The notes: generated by a model not told the origin, from the sequence alone. A stretch of 64,000 bases of DNA from Hymenobacter taeanensis (GCF_013137895.1 NZ_CP053538.1:1363501-1427500), one strand, 5' to 3'; shown: positions 7,572 through 16,147, counted from the stretch's first letter. Program-made: numbers and translations.

Positions 7572-8792
7572 ATGAGTCGAAAATTCCTGGAAACCGACGG
7601 TCCTCAGTGGGTGCAGAAAGGCATCATCACGGAGCAGCAGCGGGAACAACTATTAGCCCTTTACCCTACCGATGCCACAGCCATAGGCTTGTTGCCCCTC
7701 TTGGGCAGCCTCTTGGTAGGCCTGAGCGCACTGAGTCTGGTGGCGGCTAACTGGCAGGGCTTGCCAGAACTGGTGCGCCTGGCCCTGCTGTTGGGCTCGT
7801 TGTGTGGCGCCTATGCAGCCGGGGAATACTTCCGGCGACGCGGCAACACCAACTTGGGCATGGGCCTGATTGCGCTGGGCCTGATTTTGTTCGGGGCCAG
7901 CATTGTGCTCACCAGCCAGCTCTACCAGCTCATTGGCTACGACCTCACGGGCCTACTAGCCTGGGCCGTGGCGGGCATGGGCCTTACGTGGCTCTACCGC
8001 AGCAACCTGCTGTTCATCATGACGGTGGTAATTGGGGGCATTGTGCAGGGCTACAACACCGGGCAACTGGGTGCCTTCAGCTACCTCACGGCTGCCTTCA
8101 CGGCCCTAGGCCTCGGCTACTACTGGTGGCGCCGGCCCGACGCCCTGGCTGGCGGCGTGCTGGCAGCGGGGTTACTCTGGCAGGCGGCGTTGCTGATCAA
8201 CCACTTGCACATCAAAATCACGTGGTTTTTTGTGCCCGCCATGCTCATTTACGCCTTCGGCGACTGGCAGCCCGACCGCCCCGCGGGCCGTGCTATGCAA
8301 GGGCCGCCCTTGGTAGCCGCATTTCTGTTTACGCTGGGGCTGGCCTTATTCGGCGAGTCTGATATGTATACTGGGCAGCTCCGGCCGCCGCTGCTGGCCT
8401 ACCTTGGGGCTATGGGCGGGGTACTAGCCGTATCCTTGCTTGGTAAGCGGCAGCGCGGCCGCCTCAGCAGCGCTACCGATTGGCTGCTGCTCTTGCCAGG
8501 TTTTTACTTCACGGGTGGCCTACCGCTCGCCGTAGCCACCCTGGTGGTGCTGTACGCGTATTCGGGTTCGGTGCTGTTTCGGGCCCACCAAGAGCAAAAC
8601 CCCGACCGGGTGACACTGGGCACGGTGCTGTTCATTGTTACCACGGCGGTGGCCTACTTCAAGCTCACGTGGGGCTTCATGGATAAGTCGTTGTTTTTCC
8701 TGTTGGGGGGTATTCTGCTATTAGGGTTGAGCTGGTACCTGCGGCGCCGGGCCACGCATACCTTCGCCGAAAAAACTCCCGCGAAATCATGA
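7572..8792 (+). CDS. DUF2157 domain integral membrane protein
   Basis: 406 residues. A soluble N-terminal stretch of about 40 residues (WVQKGIITEQQREQLLALYP) precedes about ten membrane helices. The opening LGSLLVGLSALSLVAANWQGLPELVRL is the DUF2157 signature. Functions are unknown. Members often pair with a GDYXXLXY protein, as here: the stop codon overlaps the next start in ATGA (8789-8792), so the two are translationally coupled. The last membrane segments and the basic C-tail are as in relatives. ATG 7572 is the first in-frame start and fits the family. Confidence 0.88.
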   Translation: MSRKFLETDGPQWVQKGIITEQQREQLLALYPTDATAIGLLPLLGSLLVGLSALSLVAANWQGLPELVRLALLLGSLCGAYAAGEYFRRRGNTNLGMGLIALGLILFGASIVLTSQLYQLIGYDLTGLLAWAVAGMGLTWLYRSNLLFIMTVVIGGIVQGYNTGQLGAFSYLTAAFTALGLGYYWWRRPDALAGGVLAAGLLWQAALLINHLHIKITWFFVPAMLIYAFGDWQPDRPAGRAMQGPPLVAAFLFTLGLALFGESDMYTGQLRPPLLAYLGAMGGVLAVSLLGKRQRGRLSSATDWLLLLPGFYFTGGLPLAVATLVVLYAYSGSVLFRAHQEQNPDRVTLGTVLFIVTTAVAYFKLTWGFMDKSLFFLLGGILLLGLSWYLRRRATHTFAEKTPAKS

Positions 8793-9364
8793 GCGAGCAG
8801 CCTACTATCCTTCCAGCAGCGGCACCCGTTCAGCTCAACCCACTTCCTGAGCTTGCTCCTGCTCAACATCGGCGGTGGCTGCAGTTGCTGGTAGCCGCCC
8901 AAGTGCTCTTTGTGCTGGGTGTTGCCGTTGCGGGCTACGCTACGAGTGCATTGGGCAAATCTGTCTGGCTCCGTACGGCTCCCGTAGATCCGCGCGACTT
9001 ACTGTACGGCGACTACGTGCGCCTAAACTACTCCATCAGTCAACTGCCGGGCCACTTGTGGCATGGTGCTGAACTCCCGCGCCGGCAGCAGGCCGCGTAC
9101 GTGCTGCTTGAGCCGCGCAATGGTTCTTATGAGGCCATTGGCGTATACGCTGAAAAACCGGAGGCCCAGCCCAATCAAGCCGTACTGCGCGGTTCAGTGC
9201 AGGATGTATGGCGACGCGGTTTACGCCTTCGTTACGGCCTGGAGCGCTACTACGTACCCGAAGACATGGGCCGCGAAATCGAGAAACGGCAGTCGCTGCG
9301 GGTGCAGGTGAGCATTGCTCCCTGGGGCCAGGCCCGCATTACCAAAGTAGAAGTAGCCCCCTAG
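8789..9364 (+). CDS. GDYXXLXY domain membrane-anchored protein
   Basis: 191 residues. One membrane segment (about 31-55) anchors an extracytoplasmic domain with the defining motif GDYVRLNY at 74-81. The domain continues through YVLLEPRNGSYEAIGVYAEKP and RYGLERYYVPEDMGREIE, a normal GDYXXLXY core. The role is unknown; the near-constant pairing with DUF2157 suggests one membrane complex. The start overlaps the DUF2157 stop by four bases. Its stop at 9364 runs into CCTAGGCC, and the next small membrane gene begins 4 bases later, so all three are likely one operon. Confidence 0.87.
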   Translation: MSEQPTILPAAAPVQLNPLPELAPAQHRRWLQLLVAAQVLFVLGVAVAGYATSALGKSVWLRTAPVDPRDLLYGDYVRLNYSISQLPGHLWHGAELPRRQQAAYVLLEPRNGSYEAIGVYAEKPEAQPNQAVLRGSVQDVWRRGLRLRYGLERYYVPEDMGREIEKRQSLRVQVSIAPWGQARITKVEVAP

Positions 9365-9368
9365 GCCT

Positions 9369-9605
9369 ATGCCGCTTCTGACTTGGTTGCGCCGGGAAGT
9401 ACTGATAGCACTGGGCATTCTGGTTCCTACTACGGTAGGCCTAGGCTGCGTACTAGGCACCGCCTTCTTTCAACTGGCCCCACTCGACCTTCAAATGCAC
9501 AACACCTATTTCGTGGTGCGCCCTTGGGAAATAGTTGCGCTACTGTCTCTACCACAGTGGCTGTTGGTACAGCTAGTACGGGGTGTATTTCGCTGGCTAC
9601 GATAG
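9369..9605 (+). CDS. Small two-helix membrane protein with COX1-like HNTYFVV motif
   Basis: 78 residues with two hydrophobic segments (about 12-34 and 52-70). Between them lies LDLQMHNTYFVVRPWEI, which resembles the HDTYFVV segment of cytochrome oxidase subunit I but has Asn for the usual Asp and lacks the rest of that protein. It closes the DUF2157/GDYXXLXY operon with a 4-base gap. Similar tiny membrane proteins with this motif are, as I recall, scattered in Bacteroidota without known function. It is unlikely to be an oxidase fragment, because both ends are complete and the helices are short. Confidence 0.6.
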   Translation: MPLLTWLRREVLIALGILVPTTVGLGCVLGTAFFQLAPLDLQMHNTYFVVRPWEIVALLSLPQWLLVQLVRGVFRWLR

Positions 9606-9716
9606 CGGTCACGCTATTGCAGTTGCTACATGAATCTATCTACTATATATTGCCTTTTTAATTCTTTCCCCACTCAGTAAGGGGCTATTCTATACTTTAT
9701 TAATACTTGCTGTTCT

Positions 9717-9863
9717 ATGAAAAATGGTTTGTGCAAGCTAGCCCAAGTATTAGCCGCCCAGCGGCGTGATACTTCAATGCTTTCTCATAGCACCCCAAAA
9801 CCCGCGCAAAAGAGCCGTAACTCCAGCAGCTCCGACACCTCCTCAGCCTCTTCTCAGCGCTAA
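9717..9863 (+). CDS. Possible 48-residue small protein
   Basis: ATG 9717 to TAA 9861-9863. The product begins MKNGLCKLAQVLAAQRR and ends in a Ser-rich, polar tail (SRNSSSSDTSSASSQR). An AT-rich stretch (9641-9710, containing TATACTTTATTAATA) immediately upstream could hold a promoter. There is no recognised domain and no membrane segment. It is supported only by its position in an otherwise empty gap between convergent genes and by plausible codon use, so it may be spurious. Confidence 0.3.
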   Translation: MKNGLCKLAQVLAAQRRDTSMLSHSTPKPAQKSRNSSSSDTSSASSQR

Positions 9864-9883
9864 TCGTTGCTGTAGCAGAACAG

Positions 9884-10336
9884 TTAGTACTTATTGCTTT
9901 TCAAGAGCTCATAGTCTGCTACGATTATGTCAGCTAGGCTGAACTTCTTGCGGTCGGCAATAACCATCTCATCCAGCACATCTATCATGTCCTGATATTT
10001 GGCTTCGTCGCTGGGTTTAATGAGAAATATTGTTGTGGGGTCGTGTTTTTGTACTGCCTTCCGTAGCTCAGCCAAATCTAGGATACCACTATGTATTTGG
10101 GGTTTACTATCTGCATTTAACTGTCCGTCGTAATAATACACTTGCCTATTCTTGCCCAATACAATGGTCATAGTATACCAGTGCTCAGAAGCACCAAATA
10201 TGGATTGAAACGGCCTGCTTATGCCTATAGATAGCACTGGAATTTCACGGGGTGCAGCAATCAACGTACAAAAAAAGGCTAACAAGAATCCTATGCCCAC
10301 CATAGGCGTCATGTCGGGCGCCACAATCGGGCGCAA
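9884..10336 (-). CDS. ExbD/TolR-family protein; start codon uncertain
   Basis: The N-terminal block VAPDMTPMVGIGFLLAFFCTL is the single ExbD/TolR membrane helix with its Asp-x-Thr-Pro-Met entry. A periplasmic domain of about 110 residues follows (YYYDGQ..., TTIFLIKPSDEAKYQDMIDVLDEM), typical of Bacteroidota ExbD proteins that couple proton flow to TonB-type machines. No ATG fits: the nearest start is TTG at 10336. The frame upstream still reads like family sequence (PLDLSTKRPHRG) to about 10372 and stays open further, so the true start may be non-ATG or lost. No exbB or tonB partner is adjacent. It may be a decayed or orphan copy. Confidence 0.7.
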   Translation of the reverse strand: MRPIVAPDMTPMVGIGFLLAFFCTLIAAPREIPVLSIGISRPFQSIFGASEHWYTMTIVLGKNRQVYYYDGQLNADSKPQIHSGILDLAELRKAVQKHDPTTIFLIKPSDEAKYQDMIDVLDEMVIADRKKFSLADIIVADYELLKSNKY

Positions 10337-10477
10337 GCCCCGGTGGGGGCGCTTGGTAGATAAATCGAGGGGGTGGGCAAAGACTATATAGAGAGATATA
10401 GAAGGTAGTTTATAGCCAACGGCGACTCTCAGGCCCGAAGTATGCAGAACTAATAATATTCTGATTTACAAGTGGCG

Positions 10478-11056
10478 TCAGACCTCAAACCGCCACACTT
10501 TCTCTGGTGTAATGCAGGCATGCAGGCGTATATCGCCAGGCCAAGAGTCTGTAATGCGCGATACAGGTGGCTCTAAGCTTAGCCCAATGCGCAGAGCATC
10601 AGGGCGGCACTGGCCTAGAAATTCATCATAGAAACCCTTGCCATAGCCCACGCGGTGGCCGTTTTCGTCGAAGGCCAGCAGGGGCACCAACACGGCATCC
10701 AGCTGTACGGGCTGCACTTCAGCAGCGCCCACAGGCTCCGGGATACCCCAGCGGCTGTCAACCAATTGTGTATCGGGAGCAAGGTGATAATGGCGCAAGG
10801 TTCGGCCATCAGCCTGCACTACCGGCACCGCCAACTTAACGCTTGATCCCGCGTGTAGAAACTCCCTTATAATACCCCACGTGTCAGGCTCCTTTTGCTG
10901 CAGAATAGGTAGAAATACGTGCAGCCATTGCCAATCGTCAGTAGGAAAACGCTGGATCAAATGCTTGCGCAACCTATCACTGCGTTGCGCTACCTCATTC
11001 TCCGATAAGGCGCGACGCCGAGCCAAAAACTCTCGCCGAATGTAAGCTTTCATCAT
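10478..11056 (-). CDS. 5-formyltetrahydrofolate cyclo-ligase
   Basis: 192 residues, normal length. The enzyme uses ATP to turn 5-formyl-THF into 5,10-methenyl-THF in the cytoplasm. Evidence: basic N-terminal helix RREFLARRRALS for ATP/phosphate contact; substrate-loop block WGIPEP near residue 123; and the signature LLAFDENGHRVGYGKGFYDEFL at about 147-168, equivalent to the GYGGGYYD motif. Two Met codons stand at the start; either 11056 or 11053 is possible. The gene lies downstream of bshC on the same strand with a 71-base gap. Confidence 0.93.
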   Translation of the reverse strand: MMKAYIRREFLARRRALSENEVAQRSDRLRKHLIQRFPTDDWQWLHVFLPILQQKEPDTWGIIREFLHAGSSVKLAVPVVQADGRTLRHYHLAPDTQLVDSRWGIPEPVGAAEVQPVQLDAVLVPLLAFDENGHRVGYGKGFYDEFLGQCRPDALRIGLSLEPPVSRITDSWPGDIRLHACITPEKVWRFEV

Positions 11057-11127
11057 ACCCTTTTAGACACAAGCACGGCCCGCCTCCGGTTGAGACGAGC
11101 CGTTTCTGCTGAATCATTAAGTAACTA

Positions 11128-12720
11128 TTACTCCTCTTCCAGCACCGTAAACTCCAGAGCCAACGGATCGAAGGCCTCCAGGAGTTGGTCGATGAATGCT
11201 GGATTGTTGATCAGAATGCTCAGCACGTTGTCAACACGCTCTTGCAGAGAGCCGCCGGGGAAGAGCTTTTCCTTGAGGGCTGTGAGCTGGCCGTAGGCCA
11301 CTTCGTGCTTGGCTTCGGCAGCTTTGCTGAGGCGCTTCTCCAGGCCGGCCAGGCTAGCGGCGGCTTTCTGCTGCTCAGCGGCTACGGTCTTCACCAGCGT
11401 GGGGTCGAGGCGCTGGGCCAAGTCAGACACTTCTTTGAATACGGCGGCTAAAGCCTGCTGCTGGGCGCTGAGGCTTACCTCTTCCTGGCCTAGCGCGGCG
11501 CCTACCTGCTTTTTCAGGTCTGGCAGCGGCCGAAAAATATCGGTGGCCGTAAGGCCCAGCTTGCGCAGCTTACCGGCGTTGGCCTTGCCAATGTATAGCC
11601 CCGAGTTGCGGAGCAGCAGAATGGGGAAGGGTACTTGGTTATCGGTGAAGATCTGCTTCAGCTGGAACCAGTAGGCCACTTCCGCCCCGCCGCCAATGTA
11701 GCAGAGGTTAGGCAACAACAGTTCCTGATACAAAGGCCGCAGCACTACGTTCGGGCTGAACTGCTCGGGGTGCTGGCGGGCCAGCTCCAGCAGCTCTTCT
11801 TGGCTATGGCAGCGGTTGGTGTTGCGCACCGTGATTTGCACGCAGTCGGCGGCCGCATCGTACTCCAGCCGCTCCCGCTTGCCGCCATCAGTGAGGAAGA
11901 ACAGGTTCAGGGGGCGCGAGTATACTTGTGCTTTATAGCCCGCGGCCTCAAGCTGTTGGTTGGTTGCCTGTACCGCTTGGTTTGATGCCTGCTGTTGAAT
12001 TTCTTTTTCCAGCACCGGCACCAGGGCCTGCTTTAGGATAGCGGAGTCGCCATCTAGCGCCACCAAGCCATACTGCCCGAACAGAGAGTGCGTGAGCTTA
12101 CGCATGGCCTCCGCCAGCGTGCCCGAGGTAGCGTAGGCCTCCCGGAAGGCAGCCGGCATATCGGCGGGCAACTGCTGCAGGAGTTCTTCTTCCAGCCCGT
12201 CAAGCGCCAGCCGGCCTACGGGTCCACCCGTATTGGCGGCGTTCCACTCGTATTTCTTCCCGAAGAGGTGAAGGTGGTTGATTTCGGCGAAGTCGTGGTC
12301 TTCGGTGGCCATCCAATACACCGGCACGAAATCGTACTGGGGATACTGCTCCTTGAGCTGGCGGCAAAGCTTGAGGGCCGTTACAATCTTGTACACGAAA
12401 TACAGCGGCCCCGTGAGCAAATTAAGCTGATGGCCGGTAGTGATGGTGAAGGTGGTTTCCTTCTCCAGCAGCTCCAGGTTGGCCTGCACCGCCGGATTTA
12501 CTTCTGGCACCGCCGCGTATTGTTCGCGCAGGGCAGCTACCAGCCGCTGCCGAGCCTCGGGGGTATAGGCAGCCTTCTTTTCTTCTATCTGAGCCGCAAA
12601 TTCCTCCAGGGTAGGAAAGCGGTGGTAGTATTGGCTGAGTTCCGGACGCCGGCCGAGGTAATCGGCAATCAGGGGCGAAAAGGAGCCGGTATCGGCGTAG
12701 CGAAGGGTCGTGACAGACAT
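11128..12720 (-). CDS. bshC: Bacillithiol biosynthesis cysteine-adding enzyme BshC
   Basis: 530 residues, the usual BshC length. BshC adds cysteine to glucosaminyl-malate in the last step of bacillithiol synthesis, the low-molecular-weight thiol of Bacteroidota. Family segments seen: TTGHQLNLLTGPLYFVYKIVTALKLC near residue 112, VYWMATEDHDFAEINHLHLF near 150, and NVVLRPLYQELLLPNLCYIGGGAEVAYWFQLK near 330, followed by a long coiled-coil (about 410-490). ATG 12720 (MSVTTLRYADTGSFSPLIADYL) starts family homology; 23 codons upstream in frame are not conserved. It is followed on the same strand by the folate enzyme gene. Confidence 0.95.
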   Translation of the reverse strand: MSVTTLRYADTGSFSPLIADYLGRRPELSQYYHRFPTLEEFAAQIEEKKAAYTPEARQRLVAALREQYAAVPEVNPAVQANLELLEKETTFTITTGHQLNLLTGPLYFVYKIVTALKLCRQLKEQYPQYDFVPVYWMATEDHDFAEINHLHLFGKKYEWNAANTGGPVGRLALDGLEEELLQQLPADMPAAFREAYATSGTLAEAMRKLTHSLFGQYGLVALDGDSAILKQALVPVLEKEIQQQASNQAVQATNQQLEAAGYKAQVYSRPLNLFFLTDGGKRERLEYDAAADCVQITVRNTNRCHSQEELLELARQHPEQFSPNVVLRPLYQELLLPNLCYIGGGAEVAYWFQLKQIFTDNQVPFPILLLRNSGLYIGKANAGKLRKLGLTATDIFRPLPDLKKQVGAALGQEEVSLSAQQQALAAVFKEVSDLAQRLDPTLVKTVAAEQQKAAASLAGLEKRLSKAAEAKHEVAYGQLTALKEKLFPGGSLQERVDNVLSILINNPAFIDQLLEAFDPLALEFTVLEEE

Positions 12721-12898
12721 GGATTGAAATGTAATTCGGCTATAACCGGCCAGACGCCATAAAGTAACTGGGTATTTGTCAGAACCCACTTCCGCAGGCT
12801 TCTAGACCACCTGCGTTTCCAGCCAGGATACCGCCGGATATCGTGCAAAAGCGGTTTTCAATGTGTTAGGCCACTTAAGGTGATTAACGTAAATTTTA

Positions 12899-12981
12899 CT
12901 TGTCATTCCGAGCGTAGCGAGGAACCCAGGACAACCAGCGAAACCTTACCTCCGATTCCTCGCTACGCTCGGAATGACAAG
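12899..12981. repeat. Perfect 26-bp inverted repeat element
   Basis: Arms 12899-12924 and 12956-12981 are exact reverse complements (CTTGTCATTCCGAGCGTAGC... and its inverse), separated by 31 bases. The core TCATTCCGAGCGTAGCGAGGAA is of a kind dispersed between genes in many Bacteroidota. It sits between bshC (starting at 12720) and rimO (ending at 13045), both minus strand, and may also act as the rimO terminator. Confidence 0.8.
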
Positions 12982-13044
12982 AAAAAAGAAAACCCTGCCT
13001 CAGCGCGCAGCCAAAGCAGGGTTTCCAGCAACGGCCTAGGCCAG

Positions 13045-14358
13045 TTAAATCAGCTTGCCATACAAATCGAAGTCCGAAGCCTCCGTGATTTGCACCTGGG
13101 CGAAGTCGCCGAGGCGCACAAACGTGTCTTTAGTAGCGGGCACCAGCACTTCGTTGTCTACCTCCGGTGAGTCGAACTCAGTGCGGCCCACAAAATAACC
13201 GCTTTCCTTACGGTCAAAGAGCACTTTATAGGTCATGCCTACCTTCTGCTCATTCAGCTCCATAGAAATGCCCTGCTGCAGCTCCATGATCTGGTCGGCG
13301 CGGTCTTGCTTTACTTCGGCGGGCACATTATCCTCGAGCGTGTAAGAGTGCGTGTTGTCCTCGTGCGAGTAAGTGAAGATGCCGAGGCGGTCGAAGCGGG
13401 TTTCATCCACAAAGTTGTAGAGGTCTTCGAAGTCCTGCTGGGTCTCGCCGGGGTGGCCGGCAATGAGTGTAGTGCGAAGCGCAATGCTGGGCACGCGCTG
13501 GCGGATGGTATCCACCAGCTCCACGGTGCGGCGCTTGCTGATGCCGCGGCGCATGGTTTTCAGCATGTTATCAGAAATATGCTGCAGGGGCATATCCAGG
13601 TACTTGCAGATGTTGTCGCGCTCGTTCATCACGTCCAGCGCATCCAGTGGGAACTGCGAGGGATAAGCGTACTGCATCCGGATCCAGTCGATGCCGTTTA
13701 CGTCGGAGAGGTTGCGCAGCAGGTCGGCCAGTTTTCGCTCGCCGTAGTGCTGCAGGCCATAGTAGGTCAGGTCCTGGGCAATCAGGATGAGCTCTTTGGT
13801 GCCCATACTGGCTAGGCGCTTTGCTTCCTTTACCAGATCCTCAATGGGCCGATCTTGGTGCTTACCGCGCATGAGCGGGATGGCGCAGAACGAGCAAGGA
13901 CGGTTACAGCCCTCTGCAATCTTGAAGTAAGCGTAGTGCGAAGGAGTAGTCAGGAGGCGCTCCCCAATTAGCTCATGCTTATAATCAGCCTCCAGCTTTT
14001 TCATCAGCTGGGGCAGCTCCAGCGTACCGAAGTAGGCATCTACCTGCGGAATCTCCTGCTCCAGGTCGTCCTTATAGCGCTGAGAGAGGCAGCCCGTTAC
14101 GTAAAGCTTCTCCAAGCGGCCGGCTTCCTTCTCATCGGCATAGCGCAGAATGGTATCGATGCTTTCCTGCTTGGCGTTATCAATAAAACCGCAGGTATTA
14201 ATAATGACGATGTTGGCGTCGCTCTGCTCTGCTTCGTGCGTCACCTCAAACTGGTTGGCGCGCAACTGCCCCATCAGCACCTCCGAATCGACGATGTTTT
14301 TGGAGCAACCAAGAGTAATAACGTTGACTTTATTGGCCTGCTGGCTTCTAACTTTCAT
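13045..14358 (-). CDS. rimO: Ribosomal protein S12 methylthiotransferase RimO
   Basis: 437 residues, normal length. This radical-SAM enzyme methylthiolates an Asp of ribosomal protein S12. Domains in order: UPF0004 domain with cysteines in TLGCSKNIVDSE (about 17-28), NTCGFIDNAK and GCLSQRY; radical-SAM core with CNRPCSFCAIPLMRGKHQDRP near residue 145; C-terminal TRAM domain (about 370-437) ending QITEASDFDLYGKLI. RimO rather than MiaB is indicated by CSKNIVDSE and the IPLMRGKHQDRP block. A TAnnTTTG box lies 83 bases upstream. It shares direction with ftsY and follows that gene's terminator. Confidence 0.96.
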   Translation of the reverse strand: MKVRSQQANKVNVITLGCSKNIVDSEVLMGQLRANQFEVTHEAEQSDANIVIINTCGFIDNAKQESIDTILRYADEKEAGRLEKLYVTGCLSQRYKDDLEQEIPQVDAYFGTLELPQLMKKLEADYKHELIGERLLTTPSHYAYFKIAEGCNRPCSFCAIPLMRGKHQDRPIEDLVKEAKRLASMGTKELILIAQDLTYYGLQHYGERKLADLLRNLSDVNGIDWIRMQYAYPSQFPLDALDVMNERDNICKYLDMPLQHISDNMLKTMRRGISKRRTVELVDTIRQRVPSIALRTTLIAGHPGETQQDFEDLYNFVDETRFDRLGIFTYSHEDNTHSYTLEDNVPAEVKQDRADQIMELQQGISMELNEQKVGMTYKVLFDRKESGYFVGRTEFDSPEVDNEVLVPATKDTFVRLGDFAQVQITEASDFDLYGKLI

Positions 14359-14440
14359 GCTGGGTAGGTAAACGGGCGGCCGGGCAATTTCTTAGGAGTG
14401 AGAAAGTTGCCCGCTACAGCCCGCGGCGAATTTTGGACCG

Positions 14441-14448
14441 CAAAGGTA
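14441..14448 (-). promoter_or_regulatory. Candidate -7 promoter box of rimO
   Basis: CAAAGGTA on plus reads TACCTTTG on minus, an exact TAnnTTTG box 83 bases from the rimO start. No clear TTTG -33 element was found at the usual spacing. Confidence 0.45.
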
Positions 14449-14522
14449 CGAACTCGGCAACGCCTTTTCCTACTGCGAATGTTCCCTTTCCGGAGTTCAT
14501 TCCTTAAAGCAGTCGTACACTA

Positions 14523-14568
14523 AACACAGACGCCCCACCGGAATAAATCTGGGTGGGGCGTCTGTGTT
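14523..14568 (-). terminator. ftsY terminator
   Basis: Strong hairpin: AACACAGACGCCCCACC (14523-14539) pairs with GGTGGGGCGTCTGTGTT (14552-14568) around a 12-base loop, just downstream of the ftsY stop. The U-tract is weak. Confidence 0.8.
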
Positions 14569-14592
14569 AGAACTACAACCAATGGCCTGGGC

Positions 14593-15570
14593 CTATTTCT
14601 TGAACAGGGAGTTTACGAACGTATGGCGGTCGAAGAGCTGCAGATCAGTCATTTTCTCCCCTACCCCAATGTAGCGCACTGGCACCTGCAGTTGGTCAGA
14701 AATGCCAATAACCACACCGCCCTTGGCTGTGCCATCGAGCTTGGTAATGGCCAGGGCCGATACCTCGGTGGCTTTGGTGAACTCCTTGGCTTGCAGGAAG
14801 GCATTCTGGCCCGTGCTGCCATCGAGGACCAGCAGCACCTCGTGGGGCGCATCGGGAATAACCTTCTGCATCACCCGCTTGATTTTGCTGAGCTCATTCA
14901 TCAGGTTCACCTTGTTGTGCAGGCGGCCCGCAGTGTCAATAATCACCACATCAGCACCCATTTCCACCCCCTTCTGTACGGCGTCGTAGGCCACAGAGGC
15001 AGGGTCAGTATTCATACCGTGTGAAATGACGGGCACGCCTACCCGCTGCCCCCAGATAATAAGCTGATCCACAGCAGCAGCCCGGAAGGTATCGGCGGCG
15101 CCCAGCACCACCTTCTTACCAGCCGAGTGGAAGCGGTGCGCGAGCTTACCAATGGTGGTGGTTTTACCTACGCCGTTCACCCCTACCACCATAATTACGA
15201 AGGGCTGCCCGGTATTGTCGGGGCGGTCAAGGATGGCCCGGGAACCGGTAGCTCCGCTGTTGCGGTCCAGCAGATCTGCTATTTCTTCCCGCAGGATGCG
15301 GTCAAGCTCCGAGGTGTTGACGTACTTGTCGCGGGCCACGCGCTTCTCAATCCGGTCAATGACCTTCACGGTGGTATCAATGCCCACGTCGGCGTGCACG
15401 AGCAGCGTTTCCAGGTCATCGAGCACCGCTTCATCAACCGTGTTTTTGCCAACAACGGCTTTGCTGAGCTGATCGAAGAAGCTGGTTTTAGTTTTCTGCA
15501 GACCCTCATCGAGGGCCTGTTGCTGCTCCTTGCTTTCCTTGTCTTTCTTGAAGAAATCGAAGAGGCCCAT
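14593..15570 (-). CDS. ftsY: Signal recognition particle receptor FtsY
   Basis: 325 residues. This GTPase docks SRP-ribosome complexes at the membrane for co-translational insertion. It has the short acidic/basic A-region of Bacteroidota (first 30 residues), an N helical bundle (about 30-110), then the G domain: P-loop GVNGVGKTT at 130-138, DTFRAAAVDQL, DTAGRLHNK, TKLDGTAKGG and the closing GVGEKMTDLQLF. It follows the rpmG-DUF4295 unit in the same direction, as is common in Bacteroidota, but a hairpin terminator between them suggests a separate promoter. Confidence 0.97.
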   Translation of the reverse strand: MGLFDFFKKDKESKEQQQALDEGLQKTKTSFFDQLSKAVVGKNTVDEAVLDDLETLLVHADVGIDTTVKVIDRIEKRVARDKYVNTSELDRILREEIADLLDRNSGATGSRAILDRPDNTGQPFVIMVVGVNGVGKTTTIGKLAHRFHSAGKKVVLGAADTFRAAAVDQLIIWGQRVGVPVISHGMNTDPASVAYDAVQKGVEMGADVVIIDTAGRLHNKVNLMNELSKIKRVMQKVIPDAPHEVLLVLDGSTGQNAFLQAKEFTKATEVSALAITKLDGTAKGGVVIGISDQLQVPVRYIGVGEKMTDLQLFDRHTFVNSLFKK

Positions 15571-15703
15571 AAGGGGGTCGGGGGCTTAAGGTCTTGGGAC
15601 CATGGTTAAGAGAAGCCGTGCTTCCTGATCAGGAAATACAGCTCATACTAGCGCGCCGGAACACTCAAAGCCCCAAGACTGTGAGTTGCAAAACCCTAAC
15701 ACG

Positions 15704-15730
15704 CAAAAAAGTCCCACAAAGGCGGGACTT
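15704..15730 (-). terminator. Terminator of the rpmG-DUF4295 unit
   Basis: Stem AAGTCCC (15709-15715) / GGGACTT (15724-15730). A run of six A on the plus strand (15705-15710) becomes the U-tract of the minus-strand transcript. It lies 36 bases after the DUF4295 stop. Confidence 0.75.
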
Positions 15731-15765
15731 CTTCACTTACGTTGGAAAGCCACGAAGGCGCCCAA

Positions 15766-15927
15766 TTACTTAACGCCAGTGGCGATGTAATCCTGTACTT
15801 TGTCAACGGGTACCATTTCCTCCTTGAAGGTGTAAGCACCAGTCTTTTCCGATTTCACCGCGCGGATAACCTTAGCCCAGTCTTTGCCGGTAGCGGTTTT
15901 CAGGGTTGCTACTACTTTCTTAGCCAT
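15766..15927 (-). CDS. DUF4295 family protein
   Basis: 53 residues: starts MAKKVVATLKTATGKDW and ends DYIATGVK. This tiny basic protein is found almost only in Bacteroidota, immediately after rpmG, and is suspected to be ribosome-associated, though its function has not, to my knowledge, been proven. Here it begins 7 bases after the rpmG stop in the same direction, so the two are co-transcribed. A hairpin terminator follows. Confidence 0.9.
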   Translation of the reverse strand: MAKKVVATLKTATGKDWAKVIRAVKSEKTGAYTFKEEMVPVDKVQDYIATGVK

Positions 15928-15934
15928 TGCTCAA

Positions 15935-16117
15935 TTACTTGATTTCCTTGTGAACGGTCATCTTCTTGAGCACGGGGTTGAACTTCTTCAGCTCAATGCG
16001 CTCAGGGGTATTCTTGCGGTTCTTGGTGGTAATGTAGCGCGAGGTGCCCGGCTGGCCCGAGTTTTTGTGCTCGGTGCACTCCAGGATTACCTGCACCCGG
16101 TTTCCTTTTTTAGCCAT
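15935..16117 (-). CDS. rpmG: 50S ribosomal protein L33
   Basis: 60 residues, standard size. Family pattern [17 protein letters not shown]...[25 protein letters not shown]. The zinc-binding cysteines of the other L33 type are missing (only one Cys), so this is the Cys-free form. It heads a two-gene unit with DUF4295 and has a well-formed promoter upstream. Usually rpmB (L28) lies directly upstream in Bacteroidota; here rpmB is about 3.2 kb away beyond two unrelated genes. Confidence 0.97.
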   Translation of the reverse strand: MAKKGNRVQVILECTEHKNSGQPGTSRYITTKNRKNTPERIELKKFNPVLKKMTVHKEIK

Positions 16118-16147
16118 CTCGACTTAGGTTTTTAGGATTAAGGACTG

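Noticed and set aside
11635..12762. Several long plus-strand frames antisense to bshC
   Set aside because: BshC is complete on the minus strand with family motifs; the antisense products show no domain.
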